This document shows positions 1 to 7,768 of a DNA stretch of 17,326 nucleotides, one piece after another (within the stretch, counting starts at the first letter, position 1; every line of letters begins with the position of its first letter). The translations under genes were made by a program, and so were the position numbers. The stretch is taken from the NCBI GenBank assembly GCA_016839345.1, contig JAEOUL010000231.1, positions 1 through 17,326 on the forward strand, written 5' to 3'. Under the pieces are notes generated by a model. That model did not search any database. It worked only from the letters and a program-made list of their open reading frames with translations, and was not told the origin of the DNA. Source of the DNA: Candidatus Thorarchaeota archaeon (lineage in GTDB: Archaea; Asgardarchaeota; Thorarchaeia; Thorarchaeales; Thorarchaeaceae).

Positions 1-529
1 AAACATTAGTAAGAATTGCACCACGTTGTGTCGTTCCACCATATAGACGAAGTAACTGTTGGGGTGTTAGACTGACTATAGCTTTTATACTATCGAGAGC
101 TGTGTAGCCATAGATGTCTCTGTCGAGTAAGTTACCATGAGTTAGAATCTTGCAGTCAAGATGGTCAACAAGCAAACGCCCAGGAATTGGAACTCCAAAC
201 TCGCGGCTGTCAAGAATAGCATCAGAAGCAATTTCTGGCGTGATCAGCTTTTCAAGTGCCATTGCCACCCTTCCTCCATCTACAGCATCCATCTCTATCA
301 GTCCCTCAACAAAACGTTTGATGGTTTCTACACGAGGAGACTTTCTTCTACCACTCTCATAGTCACTGATGACAGATGGGGAAACGTTGAGATGCTTTGC
401 AAGGTTTTTCTGCGAGATATGAAACCGTTCACGCCAACGCCTCATAATCGACCCGGGGTCATTCTCTGAGAGGCATATCTCACCAGCCATTGCCTCTGCA
501 AGTCTCCTGAGTGCCTCACTATTGTCCAT
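1..529 (-). CDS. XRE-type helix-turn-helix transcriptional regulator, 3' end cut off by the window edge
   Basis: I translated the minus strand from the ATG at 529-527; it stays open to base 1, giving 176 residues with no stop, so the C-terminus lies outside the window. Residues about 27-75 form a Cro/C1-type helix-turn-helix: WRERFHISQKNLAKHLNV, then SPSVISDYESGRRKSP, the usual scaffold and recognition helices. The rest (about 80-176) is a domain I do not recognise beyond similarity to the archaeal regulators grouped as COG1709. It probably binds DNA as a dimer; its target is unknown. It diverges from the GPN GTPase gene across 155 bp, so it could regulate itself or that neighbour. A second in-frame ATG lies 13 codons in, but the longer form reads naturally. 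The HTH assignment is firm; the family name is less sure. Confidence 0.85.
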   Translation of the reverse strand, partial: MDNSEALRRLAEAMAGEICLSENDPGSIMRRWRERFHISQKNLAKHLNVSPSVISDYESGRRKSPRVETIKRFVEGLIEMDAVDGGRVAMALEKLITPEIASDAILDSREFGVPIPGRLLVDHLDCKILTHGNLLDRDIYGYTALDSIKAIVSLTPQQLLRLYGGTTQRGAILTNV

Positions 530-684
530 AGTTGGTCTGCCTTCGCGAATCGCTGATAAGAGTTGTGTATCCGTCGATTTTGGATTCGTTGACTGCCGAC
601 TAGTATGGACCTGTAGTTTCGGAAGAATGTGTAATACCGAAGAACTCAAAGAGGGAGTTCTGATACACCAAATTGGGACTTCAG

Positions 685-1449
685 ATGTTTTTCACATTTA
701 TAGTCGGCATGGCAGGTTCAGGAAAATCCCTGCTCACTTCTTCACTAGAGAAGTGGTTAGTAGGTTCAGATCTAAGCGTGACTGTAGTCAATCTTGATCC
801 AGGAGTAGATTCACCCCCGTATACAAGTGATGTCGATATCAGAGAATATGTTGATTATGGAGAAGTAATGAACTCTTTTGGTTTGGGTCCCAATGGTGCT
901 CTTGTTGCATCGTTGGATATGGCAATCAGTCATGTCAGCGACCTACGAGATGAGATCATCGATACTGAAAGAGACTATGTTCTTGTCGACTGTCCAGGGC
1001 AAATGGAACTATTCGCATACCGCAACTCTGGACCTTTGATGGTTTCCAGTCTCAGAGGTGATGATTCTGCACTCTCCCTGTACCTGCTTGATTCAAATAT
1101 TGCACGTACTCCAACTGGATATCTCTCATCAACTCTTCTAGGAATTTCAATCAGTATTCGCTTTGGACTCCCACAATTGAACGTTTTGAGCAAACCAGAC
1201 ATACTGACGGAGCTTGAATTGGAAGAGATTATTGGGTGGGGAACAGAGCTCTATACACTTGAAGAGGCATTAGATGCATCTGATGATGGATTACGTCGGG
1301 AGTATTCAAGGTCGATTCTTGAAATGTTGGGAACACTTGATACTGCCACTAGTGGTTTACCTGTTTCTGCAAAGGAGATGACTGGAATCGATGTACTCTA
1401 TGGAGAGATGCAACGCATCTTTTCAGGCGGTGATAATCTATACGAGTAG
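685..1449 (+). CDS. GPN-loop GTPase
   Basis: A cytoplasmic homodimeric GTPase of the GPN family, whose eukaryotic members (Gpn1-3) help assemble or import RNA polymerase II; the archaeal role is not settled. The 254-aa product, from the ATG at 685, shows every family mark: P-loop GMAGSGKS (8-15), the defining Gly-Pro-Asn insert (68-70, in GLGPNGALVASLDM), G3 DCPGQME (102-108), G4 LSKPD (168-172) and G5 SAK (228-230). Length matches archaeal members. An upstream in-frame TTG at 673 would add four residues, but family proteins start just before the hydrophobic strand that precedes the P-loop, so I prefer 685. The methyltransferase gene follows directly, probably in one transcript. No clear Shine-Dalgarno site precedes the start. 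Confidence 0.93.
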   Translation: MFFTFIVGMAGSGKSLLTSSLEKWLVGSDLSVTVVNLDPGVDSPPYTSDVDIREYVDYGEVMNSFGLGPNGALVASLDMAISHVSDLRDEIIDTERDYVLVDCPGQMELFAYRNSGPLMVSSLRGDDSALSLYLLDSNIARTPTGYLSSTLLGISISIRFGLPQLNVLSKPDILTELELEEIIGWGTELYTLEEALDASDDGLRREYSRSILEMLGTLDTATSGLPVSAKEMTGIDVLYGEMQRIFSGGDNLYE

Positions 1450-1459
1450 TGATGATTGT

Positions 1460-2485
1460 TTGACCAAGTATTTTGTTTATATATCCGGTGAGCATGTGGA
1501 TGTGGCTCAAGCAGAGGTCAATGCATTAGTTCGTCTATTGAAATTAGACAAGGTATTATGGAGGGGACGGATTGGGTTGATAGATAGTCCTTCTAATCCA
1601 GTTTCTTTTTTACTTGAGAGAGCTGCATTGATCAAAGAGGCTGGAACTATTATTACTGAAACAACATCATCAGAGGTTTTGAAAACCGACCTTCCTGAAG
1701 ACATCTTGAAAAGCTCGATTAAAGCCACAGAATCATTCTCTGTAAGAACAGTGCCATTAACAAAGGAAAAGAAAAAATTCGGAAACAGACAAGAAATCGA
1801 ATCGAAATTGGGTGCTCGTATCAAGCAAGTCACTAATGCGAAAGTTTCTCTCGATAGCCCTCAATTGCGTATTCTCGTTTTTCTATCATCAGATACTGTC
1901 TGGGTGTGTGAGTCATCCGCTTCTCCACTGCGTCCTGACTTGCGAGATCGTGAACCAGGTCAAAAACCATTCTTTCACCCTAGTATGATGAATGCCACTT
2001 TGGCCAGAGTGATGTGCAACCTTGCTGGCGTTATGCCTGACGAGATTGTGCTCGATCCATTTTGTGGAGGCGGCGGAATTCTGTGTGAGGCTTCATTGAT
2101 GGGGGCAAAGACTGTTGGCATTGACTTGAATTGGAGATTACTGACAGGCAGCATAGAAAACCTAACTGCAGTTGGACACAATCATTCTTTCATTCAAGGA
2201 GATGTTCGGAAACTACCAATAACCAAGTGTGATTGTATTGTTACTGATCCACCTTATGGAAGAACTAGTTCAACTAGAGGTGCCTATGCTATTCATCTTG
2301 TTGAGAGTCTTTTGGAGAATGTTGATTCAATACTCCGTAGACGTAATGAGAGCCTGTGTATTTGTGGAAGTAGTGAGATGAACATTGGGGGGCTTGTGGA
2401 AAATACTGGTCTTGTAGTTGGTCAAGCGCTTTATATCAAAGTACATAGTGGACTTGTTAGAGAAGTGTTGACCGTTGGGTTCTAA
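1460..2485 (+). CDS. tRNA (guanine(10)-N2)-methyltransferase, Trm-G10/Trm11 family
   Basis: Probably methylates the exocyclic amine of G10 in tRNA using S-adenosylmethionine, as archaeal Trm-G10 and eukaryotic Trm11 do. From the chosen start the protein has 341 residues: an N-terminal THUMP-type RNA-binding region (about 1-150), the linker GQKPFFHPSMMNATLARVM (167-185) typical of this family, SAM-binding motif I DPFCGGGG (199-206), acidic motif II GIDLN (220-224), and the catalytic DPPYG (263-267), the N2-guanine type of (D/N)PPY motif. The frame is open back to an ATG at 1391 and a GTG at 1430, both inside the GTPase gene. I chose TTG 1460 because MTKYFVYISGEH matches where the family begins and it avoids a 59-bp overlap. 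Its TAA overlaps the stop codon of the convergent UPF0201 gene. Confidence 0.9.
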   Translation: MTKYFVYISGEHVDVAQAEVNALVRLLKLDKVLWRGRIGLIDSPSNPVSFLLERAALIKEAGTIITETTSSEVLKTDLPEDILKSSIKATESFSVRTVPLTKEKKKFGNRQEIESKLGARIKQVTNAKVSLDSPQLRILVFLSSDTVWVCESSASPLRPDLRDREPGQKPFFHPSMMNATLARVMCNLAGVMPDEIVLDPFCGGGGILCEASLMGAKTVGIDLNWRLLTGSIENLTAVGHNHSFIQGDVRKLPITKCDCIVTDPPYGRTSSTRGAYAIHLVESLLENVDSILRRRNESLCICGSSEMNIGGLVENTGLVVGQALYIKVHSGLVREVLTVGF

Positions 2486-2904
2486 CCAATAACTCGTCCA
2501 TCTTTTGTTGGGGGTGTGAACCATTGAATAAATTCCTCAAACTGTGCTTCATTCTTGAAAATAAGAACAATCTCAATGGTCCCCAAAGGTGGTAAAGCAA
2601 TACTATCATCAATTATTCTCAGTTTTCCTATGAACGCAGCTTGTTTGTCAAAATGGATTTGTGTTGATGTGCCATTCCAGTTAGATATCAATCGCTTGCG
2701 TGCTGCATCGATAATTCTCAGTTCGTGAACGGTCTGACGAACTAAGTTCAGTGTTTCTTGATTCGTATCAGTTAGAACAAGTTCAGTAATATCACCATGT
2801 TTCTCGTCTGTAAACATCTTGGGTCCTATGATGTTTTCGAGAGACCTCTTCACTTTGAGAATATCTTCTGTAGGGTTTATTGGACACTTCACTAGAATTT
2901 CCAT
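2482..2904 (-). CDS. UPF0201 family protein
   Basis: A 140-aa protein starting MEILVKCPINPTED and resembling the archaeal family UPF0201 (COG1931), a small alpha/beta fold of unknown function suspected to bind RNA. The sequence shows the family layout: an N-terminal strand with CPINPTED, the segment ELRIIDAARK (81-90), and an acidic middle ending PPLGTIEIVLIF. The start codon lies one base after the stop of the UPF0200 gene, so the two are surely cotranscribed and probably translationally coupled; GAGG in the last codons of the upstream gene may act as the ribosome site. In some archaea (Archaeoglobus AF_1395) the two families are fused in one polypeptide, which supports a shared job. The 3' end overlaps the convergent methyltransferase gene by 4 bp. 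Confidence 0.85.
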   Translation of the reverse strand: MEILVKCPINPTEDILKVKRSLENIIGPKMFTDEKHGDITELVLTDTNQETLNLVRQTVHELRIIDAARKRLISNWNGTSTQIHFDKQAAFIGKLRIIDDSIALPPLGTIEIVLIFKNEAQFEEFIQWFTPPTKDGRVIG

Positions 2905-2905
2905 C

Positions 2906-3445
2906 TTAGGTCAGCCTCTTAACGAGCTCCGCAGATTGTTTCTGGAATTCTAACAATGTCCCATCATTGACTATCATGATATCGCTTAGTGCTATGACTG
3001 CTCCTAAACCAACGGATATCTCGCGTATATCACGTTCTCTGAAAACATCCCAGCTTGGAGGTGCATCGTCACGATTGCGTTCTCTGAGACGCCTGAATCT
3101 TTCCTTTGGAGAAGTATGAACACAAACAATTACGACCTTATCAGCACAATCATCAAAGACATCTATTTCTGCTATACTCCTACATCCCTCGATAACGACT
3201 GTGTCTGTTTCTAGTCCCTTCAGTTCATCAATACAGAATGATGCAACCGCTCCTGGACCACCTTTTTCTCGTAGTTCCAACATAACTTTCCGGGTGTTCT
3301 CTGGGTTTGGCTCAAGACCTCTCCTTCTTGTTTCTTCTCTAATCACATCACCCATCACAATTACCGGGACTCCAACATTATGGAATGCCTCAGCAATTCC
3401 ACTTTTTCCAGCACCAGGCATTCCAGTTATGATTATTAGCTTCAT
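2906..3445 (-). CDS. UPF0200 family P-loop kinase-like protein
   Basis: A 179-aa nucleotide-binding protein with the fold of adenylate and dephospho-CoA kinases. Visible motifs are P-loop GMPGAGKS (8-15), GDVIREETRRRG (32-43), KGGPGAVASFC (61-71), the family strand VVIEGCRS (83-90), and an arginine-rich lid-like region RFRRLRERNRDDAP (116-129). It matches archaeal UPF0200; the substrate is unknown, and true dephospho-CoA kinase activity is not established. The start is ATG 3445 rather than GTG 3460 because a strong Shine-Dalgarno GAGGAG lies between them, 7 nt before the ATG. It is the first gene of a two-gene operon with UPF0201 and diverges from thpR over 139 bp containing an AT-rich TATA-like element. 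Confidence 0.88.
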   Translation of the reverse strand: MKLIIITGMPGAGKSGIAEAFHNVGVPVIVMGDVIREETRRRGLEPNPENTRKVMLELREKGGPGAVASFCIDELKGLETDTVVIEGCRSIAEIDVFDDCADKVVIVCVHTSPKERFRRLRERNRDDAPPSWDVFRERDIREISVGLGAVIALSDIMIVNDGTLLEFQKQSAELVKRLT

Positions 3446-3452
3446 TCGTTTT

Positions 3453-3458
3453 CTCCTC
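3453..3458 (-). promoter_or_regulatory. Shine-Dalgarno site of the UPF0200 gene
   Basis: On the minus strand this reads GAGGAG, 7 nt before ATG 3445 and downstream of the alternative GTG 3460. Its placement rules in favour of the ATG start. Confidence 0.75.
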
Positions 3459-3584
3459 ACAACATTATGGTTGGGTGTGTCTTTTGGTTTGATAGTCGAA
3501 TGTCAACACGACTTCGTTCTGTGATTTTCCTTTAAGAATTCCCTTAGAAACATCAATCGTCATGATAATATTGGTATATTTGTA

Positions 3585-4169
3585 ATGGGACTTGTTGAGA
3601 TGGTAAATGTGAGTAATCTCGTCAGGGCGTTTCTGAGTATCGACATTGATGATCAGGAGTTGCTAGCACGGATATTTCAGATCCAACAGATGTTGGATCT
3701 ACAAGCTGCAAAAATGAAGCTTGTCGAGACAAACAACATCCATTTCACATTACGGTTCTTTGGAGATACTCCACTAGAGAGAATAAGCCAGATCAAGGAA
3801 CATCTTGAAGAGATTGAGATTGACCCTTTTGAAATCACAATTGGAGGGGTTGGAGCGTTTCCTAACAAGCGAAGACCGAGAGTTATTTGGATTGGTGTCA
3901 TGGAGAATGGAAAACAAGTTCAAGATTTGAAACTGGAAATTGATTCACTGTTGAGGAACATTGGGTATAAACCTGAACGAAAAAGGTACACTCCTCATGC
4001 AACAATAGCAAGAATACGACATATCAAAGATTCTAGTAAGATTGAAAGTAATCTTGAAGAGGTGGCAGATGAGCTGATTGGGACTATGTTGATTTCAAGG
4101 TTCAAAATGATGAAGAGCACTCTGATACCTACTGGTCCAATATACGATACGATGTGGAGTATTCCATAA
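3585..4169 (+). CDS. thpR: RNA 2',3'-cyclic phosphodiesterase (LigT/ThpR, 2H family)
   Basis: Hydrolyses 2',3'-cyclic phosphate RNA ends to 2'-phosphates; bacterial and archaeal homologues can also join tRNA halves through 2'-5' bonds in vitro. The 194-aa product carries the two catalytic HxT motifs that define the 2H superfamily: HFTLRFFG (His53, Thr55) and HATIARI (His138, Thr140), about 85 residues apart as expected, with the usual RAFLSIDI N-terminal strand (14-21). Length is normal (180-195 aa). The start could be ATG 3585 or ATG 3600; the second gives an N-terminus closer to the family, and no clear Shine-Dalgarno site decides it. The stop is 4 bp from the 3' end of the convergent intron-containing tRNA-Pro gene. 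The family call is firm; the in vivo substrate is unknown. Confidence 0.93.
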   Translation: MGLVEMVNVSNLVRAFLSIDIDDQELLARIFQIQQMLDLQAAKMKLVETNNIHFTLRFFGDTPLERISQIKEHLEEIEIDPFEITIGGVGAFPNKRRPRVIWIGVMENGKQVQDLKLEIDSLLRNIGYKPERKRYTPHATIARIRHIKDSSKIESNLEEVADELIGTMLISRFKMMKSTLIPTGPIYDTMWSIP

Positions 4170-4173
4170 GTAG

Positions 4174-4282
4174 TGGTGGGCCGGGGGCGACTTGAACGCC
4201 CGATCTCTTGCATTCTGTGACTTGAGGCTTGAATTCCTAAGTCGCCCCAAGCAAGAATCATACCAAGCTAGACTACCGACCC
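4174..4282 (-). tRNA. tRNA-Pro (anticodon GGG) with a 32-nt intron
   Basis: Folded by hand on the minus strand. Acceptor arms GGGTCGG and CCGGCCC pair with one G-U. The D loop holds A14, GG and A21. The anticodon stem is CTTGC/GCAAG and the T arm is GGGCG-TTCAAGT-CGCCC. Discriminator A is followed by an encoded CCA (4174-4176). The anticodon loop reads TTGGGG before the intron and T after it, so the spliced loop is UUGGGGU with anticodon GGG at 4248-4246. The intron (4244-4213) sits between positions 37 and 38, the canonical archaeal site. It converges with thpR. Confidence 0.94.
4213..4244 (-). other. Archaeal tRNA intron with a bulge-helix-bulge splice motif
   Basis: The intron is 32 nt. 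Its own helix pairs GACTT with AAGTC. The 5' splice bulge is GG^C and the 3' bulge is AA^T, each cut after the second base. Between them is a 4-nt central helix, UUGG against ACAG, with three pairs and one G/A mismatch. This is the classic substrate geometry of the archaeal splicing endonuclease. The exact ends are inferred from restoring a 7-nt anticodon loop. Confidence 0.85.
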
Positions 4283-4310
4283 GTGACTAATAGCCGTAAC
4301 TGGAACTGAA

Positions 4311-4317
4311 GATAAAC
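4311..4317 (-). promoter_or_regulatory. Possible box A (TATA) of tRNA-Pro
   Basis: Minus-strand GTTTATC, 29-35 nt before the first base of the tRNA, which is the right distance for an archaeal box A. The match is weak. The surrounding interval 4283-4435 is AT-rich and must also hold the promoter of the deacetylase-like gene, which I could not place with confidence. Confidence 0.35.
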
Positions 4318-4435
4318 ATTACCACTTGATTAATAAACAAATAGATTTAGAACACATGTTCTAACTATTTAGATGCATAGATAATCTGGACTTCAGACTT
4401 ATCAGTATCTTTCTCATCCTCACAGTGGATTGACT

Positions 4436-5482
4436 ATGACTGATTTGGTCTATCATGATGAATTTGTGAAACATGTTATATACCCAGGACATCCCGAGAG
4501 TCCAGATCGCTTGAGAAGTGCAATGAATTCTATCATGGCAGTAGGTCTCTTAGATGACCCACAAGTGAATCTTCTTACGCCCAAAAAGGCTTCATTAGAC
4601 AAGATTCATCCAATCCATGATGAAGCTTATCTAGAGGGAATACGAGCTAAGTCTGAAAGAGGCGGCGGATTCTATTCACCAGAAACGGTTGTTAATGCAC
4701 ACACTTACAATGCAGCACTCTTTGCAGCAGGTGGCGGGATAGAAGCTGTAGATAGAATTATGCAGGGAGATTCTAACAATGCTTTCGTATTGTGCAGGCC
4801 TCCAGGACATCACGCTGAACACAAACGAGCTTATGGGTTCTGTTTTATCAACAATATCGCTGTGGCTGCGGAGCATCTATTGAATGATTATGACATACAG
4901 CGGATAATGATTATTGATTATGATGCGCACCATGGAAATGGGACTCAGCATACATTCTACTCATCAAGTAATGTGTTATATGTAGGACTTCATCAGGATG
5001 GAAGAACACTCTTCCCAGGTTCGGGATTTCCGGATGAAATTGGGGAGGGTACTGGAAAGGGGTATACTATCAATTTTGCAATGTATCCAGGTGCTGGGGA
5101 TATTTCCTATGGACTAGTGTTCGATCGTGTTATGGACCCACTTTTCAAGTCATATGAGCCTGAATTCTTACTTGTATCAGTGGGATATGATGGGCATTTT
5201 AGAGATCCCTTGACTTCACTCGGTCTTACAACCTCAGGTTTTGCAATGATGAATTCGCGATTGAACCAACTATCCAAATCATATACAGATGGCAAGATTG
5301 CATGCTTCCTAGAAGGCGGGTACAATCTCGATGTAATGAGTATGTGTTCTTTGAACCTCCTTCAAGAGTTATCTGGATTAGAGGTTACGAAGTTCGATGA
5401 CAGTTATTCTGAAAGTACTACATGCATGGAATATACTGAAGACCTGATTGATAGGATTGTTGAGGATTCTATTCTGCTTTGA
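4436..5482 (+). CDS. Histone deacetylase family protein (HDAC/AcuC/acetylpolyamine amidohydrolase)
   Basis: A 348-aa zinc amidohydrolase expected to remove acetyl groups from lysine side chains or polyamines. The active site is intact: tandem histidines in PPGHHAE (125-126), zinc ligands Asp163 and His165 in DYDAHHGNG and Asp252 in GYDGHFRDP, and the transition-state tyrosine Tyr296 in LEGGYN. The N-terminal YHDEFVKHVIYPGHPESPDR is also typical. GYDGHFRDP and the RPPGHH environment resemble class II HDAC and acetylpolyamine enzymes more than class I, but the substrate cannot be read from sequence. ATG 4436 is preferred to an in-frame TTG at 4430. The gene stands alone on its strand and ends 7 bp from the hel308 stop. 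Confidence 0.93.
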   Translation: MTDLVYHDEFVKHVIYPGHPESPDRLRSAMNSIMAVGLLDDPQVNLLTPKKASLDKIHPIHDEAYLEGIRAKSERGGGFYSPETVVNAHTYNAALFAAGGGIEAVDRIMQGDSNNAFVLCRPPGHHAEHKRAYGFCFINNIAVAAEHLLNDYDIQRIMIIDYDAHHGNGTQHTFYSSSNVLYVGLHQDGRTLFPGSGFPDEIGEGTGKGYTINFAMYPGAGDISYGLVFDRVMDPLFKSYEPEFLLVSVGYDGHFRDPLTSLGLTTSGFAMMNSRLNQLSKSYTDGKIACFLEGGYNLDVMSMCSLNLLQELSGLEVTKFDDSYSESTTCMEYTEDLIDRIVEDSILL

Positions 5483-5489
5483 TATCTTC

Positions 5490-7766
5490 TTATTGCTCAC
5501 CAAAATCTTCTAACAAGGTCTGTATGGATTCGGCATCATCATCTATTTCTAGTTCTGCCTTTACTTGGATGCCTAGTTTGACGTCGATGCCCAGCTGCTG
5601 CTTGATAGATTCTGCAATCGTGGAGCCTATGGTTGGTATCCTTGCCAATTCTTCGATAGGGACCTTATACAATTCTGCAAGGTTTATGAGACCGTGATTG
5701 TGAAGCATTCGACCTCTTATTCGGCCAATACCTCTTAGACTAACGAGTTCTAGGATATTGGTTTGTACTCCATAACGAAGTCGAGATCTTAAATTATGAA
5801 GTATGGGAATATGTACAGGTGCATCAACTATTCGTGCAATCTCCGATGCAGCGTATGTTAGCCATTCTGCAGATTGTACAAATCTATGTACATCGCCCAT
5901 CCCAACATTATACTGTTCGGTCATGCTCTTGTCAGTCTTTTCGGAGATCCAATCATGAAGAAGATTTGCGGTCTTAAACTGTGCCAAGAACTCAGAGTAT
6001 GAACGTGATTCTTCCTCCTCCATTGGTGGTTCTACCATGAGTTCACCAATTTTATTATCAAGTTGAATGGCATAGTCTTCGGCTTCTGCTTGTGTAACAT
6101 ACGTGAGTGGTTGGTCTGGTGTACAGCAGATAAGATGGAGAAGACCTAAGGTGCTGTGTTTGTTAGTTTCTGTTAGAATATCTCGAAGAAGAATTGCAGT
6201 ATATGGATCAATATAGAGTCGGGATGCTCTTATTCCAAGAGGTGTGGCTGAAAACATGGCTGATGAGGAAGTTTCAATGAGATTTCCATTCTCTAGGAAT
6301 CCAAGTGCGTCTGAAATATGATAATCGATTTCCATTGGTCCATTTTGATGTGAGAAAAAAGTTCCTTCAATTAATGCGTCTATCTCCGCACGGGTTTGGG
6401 TCATCTCAGCAGCAATTGAGGCCAATAGATGAAATCTAACAGCCCGTGTTGATGCGAGCTTGGAAGTGATTTCCTCAGGTTCGGATAACGTGTAATTATC
6501 GATTAAAAAATCATGTTCGGGCTCAGTTCGTGCGAATAGTACTGCTTCTCCATAGTCGTCGTATTTTGGTCGTCCAGCACGGCCAGCCATCTGTTTGTAT
6601 TCTAAAACTGGAATAGCATAGCTACCTTGATCTTGATCAAAGCGACGATAGTCGCGAATAATGACACGTCTTGCAGGTAGATTGACCCCTGCAGCAAGTG
6701 TCGGTGTGGCCACAATTACCTTTAGTAGATTGTCTTTAAAATAATCCTCAACGAGAGCACGTTCTTTATTGTCGAGACCTGCGTGATGGAATGCAATACC
6801 TTTGGCCATCAAGCGAGCTAATGTTTTGGATGCTTCGGGTGCAGATGGAGAAGATGCAATCTTCCTAGCCCCTTTTGCTAGGATATGCAGTGTTTCATCT
6901 GTGAGATAACGTCGTAAAGACGAGGCTATTTTCTTTGCCACAGCGATGGTTGAACGGCGACTCGATACGAATATGAGAACCTGTCCATTGTCATCCAGAG
7001 TGTCACAGACAATGTCAGCCAATACATCTTTGCGTTCTCTTTTGATTACTCTCGGTTTGCTCATACCATTTTGGAAGAAAATGATTTTTCCATCCAAATA
7101 GACTCCCTCGTTTAGGGGCACCGGTCTCCAAGTGCTTTTCACAAGTTCAGCATTGAGCCATTCTGCAATTTGATTTGCATTTGAGATTGTGGCACTCAGA
7201 GCAACAATTTGGATGCTTTCAACGATTTGCATCAATTTAGCAAGCACCATCTCAAGAGTTGGACCACGTTTGGTATCATTGATAAGATGGACCTCATCAG
7301 CAATGATGATTCCCACATCGTTGATCCATTCAGTCTTATTACGGATGAGTGAATCTGCCCGTTCGGTAGTCACTACAACTATGTCCGCATCATTCAGACT
7401 TCTTCCTGGTGAGTCATAGTCTCCTACAGACATGGCAGTGGTTATTCCCAGTTCCTCGTACTTCTTGAAGTCAGCATATTTTTCACGCGCAAGAGATTTC
7501 AGGGGAACAAGATAAAGTGCCTTCCCGCGTCCATCAAGAATAGTTTTGAGCATACAGATTTCTGCGACTAATGTTTTTCCAGAGCTAGTAGGAATTGCTA
7601 ATACCAGATTGGTTCCATTAAGGACTCTTGTTTTGAAAGCATTTTCTTGTGGTTCAAAAAGCTCTGAAATCCCATATTTTTGAAGATGCGAGATTATCTT
7701 CTTGTTGATTTCCAACTCTTCCAATCTAATATTCCCCATCTCCCCTGTGATTCTTACAGGTTTCAC
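5490..7766 (-). CDS. hel308: Hel308 family ATP-dependent DNA helicase
   Basis: A superfamily 2, Ski2-like 3'-5' DNA helicase that acts at stalled replication forks. In 758 residues it shows a Q-motif-like FEPQENA (37-43), Walker A AIPTSSGKT (57-65), motif Ia LVPLKSLAREKY, DExH box ADEVHL (156-161), motif III SAT (191-193), motif IV FVSSRRST, motif V ATPTLAAGVNLPAR, motif VI QMAGRAGRP (392-400), a winged-helix and ratchet region, and a C-terminal helix-hairpin-helix (about 677-725, RGIGRIRGRMLHNHG with IPTIGSTIAE). The frame opens with GTG 7766, two bases after the mcm stop; ATG 7739 is an alternative closer to the usual family N-terminus. It is the last gene of a gins23-mcm-hel308 run. The acidic C-terminal tail is unassigned. 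Confidence 0.95.
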   Translation of the reverse strand: MKPVRITGEMGNIRLEELEINKKIISHLQKYGISELFEPQENAFKTRVLNGTNLVLAIPTSSGKTLVAEICMLKTILDGRGKALYLVPLKSLAREKYADFKKYEELGITTAMSVGDYDSPGRSLNDADIVVVTTERADSLIRNKTEWINDVGIIIADEVHLINDTKRGPTLEMVLAKLMQIVESIQIVALSATISNANQIAEWLNAELVKSTWRPVPLNEGVYLDGKIIFFQNGMSKPRVIKRERKDVLADIVCDTLDDNGQVLIFVSSRRSTIAVAKKIASSLRRYLTDETLHILAKGARKIASSPSAPEASKTLARLMAKGIAFHHAGLDNKERALVEDYFKDNLLKVIVATPTLAAGVNLPARRVIIRDYRRFDQDQGSYAIPVLEYKQMAGRAGRPKYDDYGEAVLFARTEPEHDFLIDNYTLSEPEEITSKLASTRAVRFHLLASIAAEMTQTRAEIDALIEGTFFSHQNGPMEIDYHISDALGFLENGNLIETSSSAMFSATPLGIRASRLYIDPYTAILLRDILTETNKHSTLGLLHLICCTPDQPLTYVTQAEAEDYAIQLDNKIGELMVEPPMEEEESRSYSEFLAQFKTANLLHDWISEKTDKSMTEQYNVGMGDVHRFVQSAEWLTYAASEIARIVDAPVHIPILHNLRSRLRYGVQTNILELVSLRGIGRIRGRMLHNHGLINLAELYKVPIEELARIPTIGSTIAESIKQQLGIDVKLGIQVKAELEIDDDAESIQTLLEDFGEQ

Positions 7767-7768
7767 GC

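Noticed and set aside
150..797. Several plus-strand frames at the left edge
   Set aside because: They lie antisense to the HTH regulator or overlap the GPN GTPase out of frame and show no domain or start signal.
1507..1833. A 108-codon frame antisense to the methyltransferase
   Set aside because: The plus-strand gene has THUMP and methyltransferase motifs; the antisense product looks like none.
3995..4261. An 88-codon minus-strand frame over tRNA-Pro and the end of thpR
   Set aside because: It covers most of a tRNA and runs antisense to a well-supported gene; composition is not protein-like.
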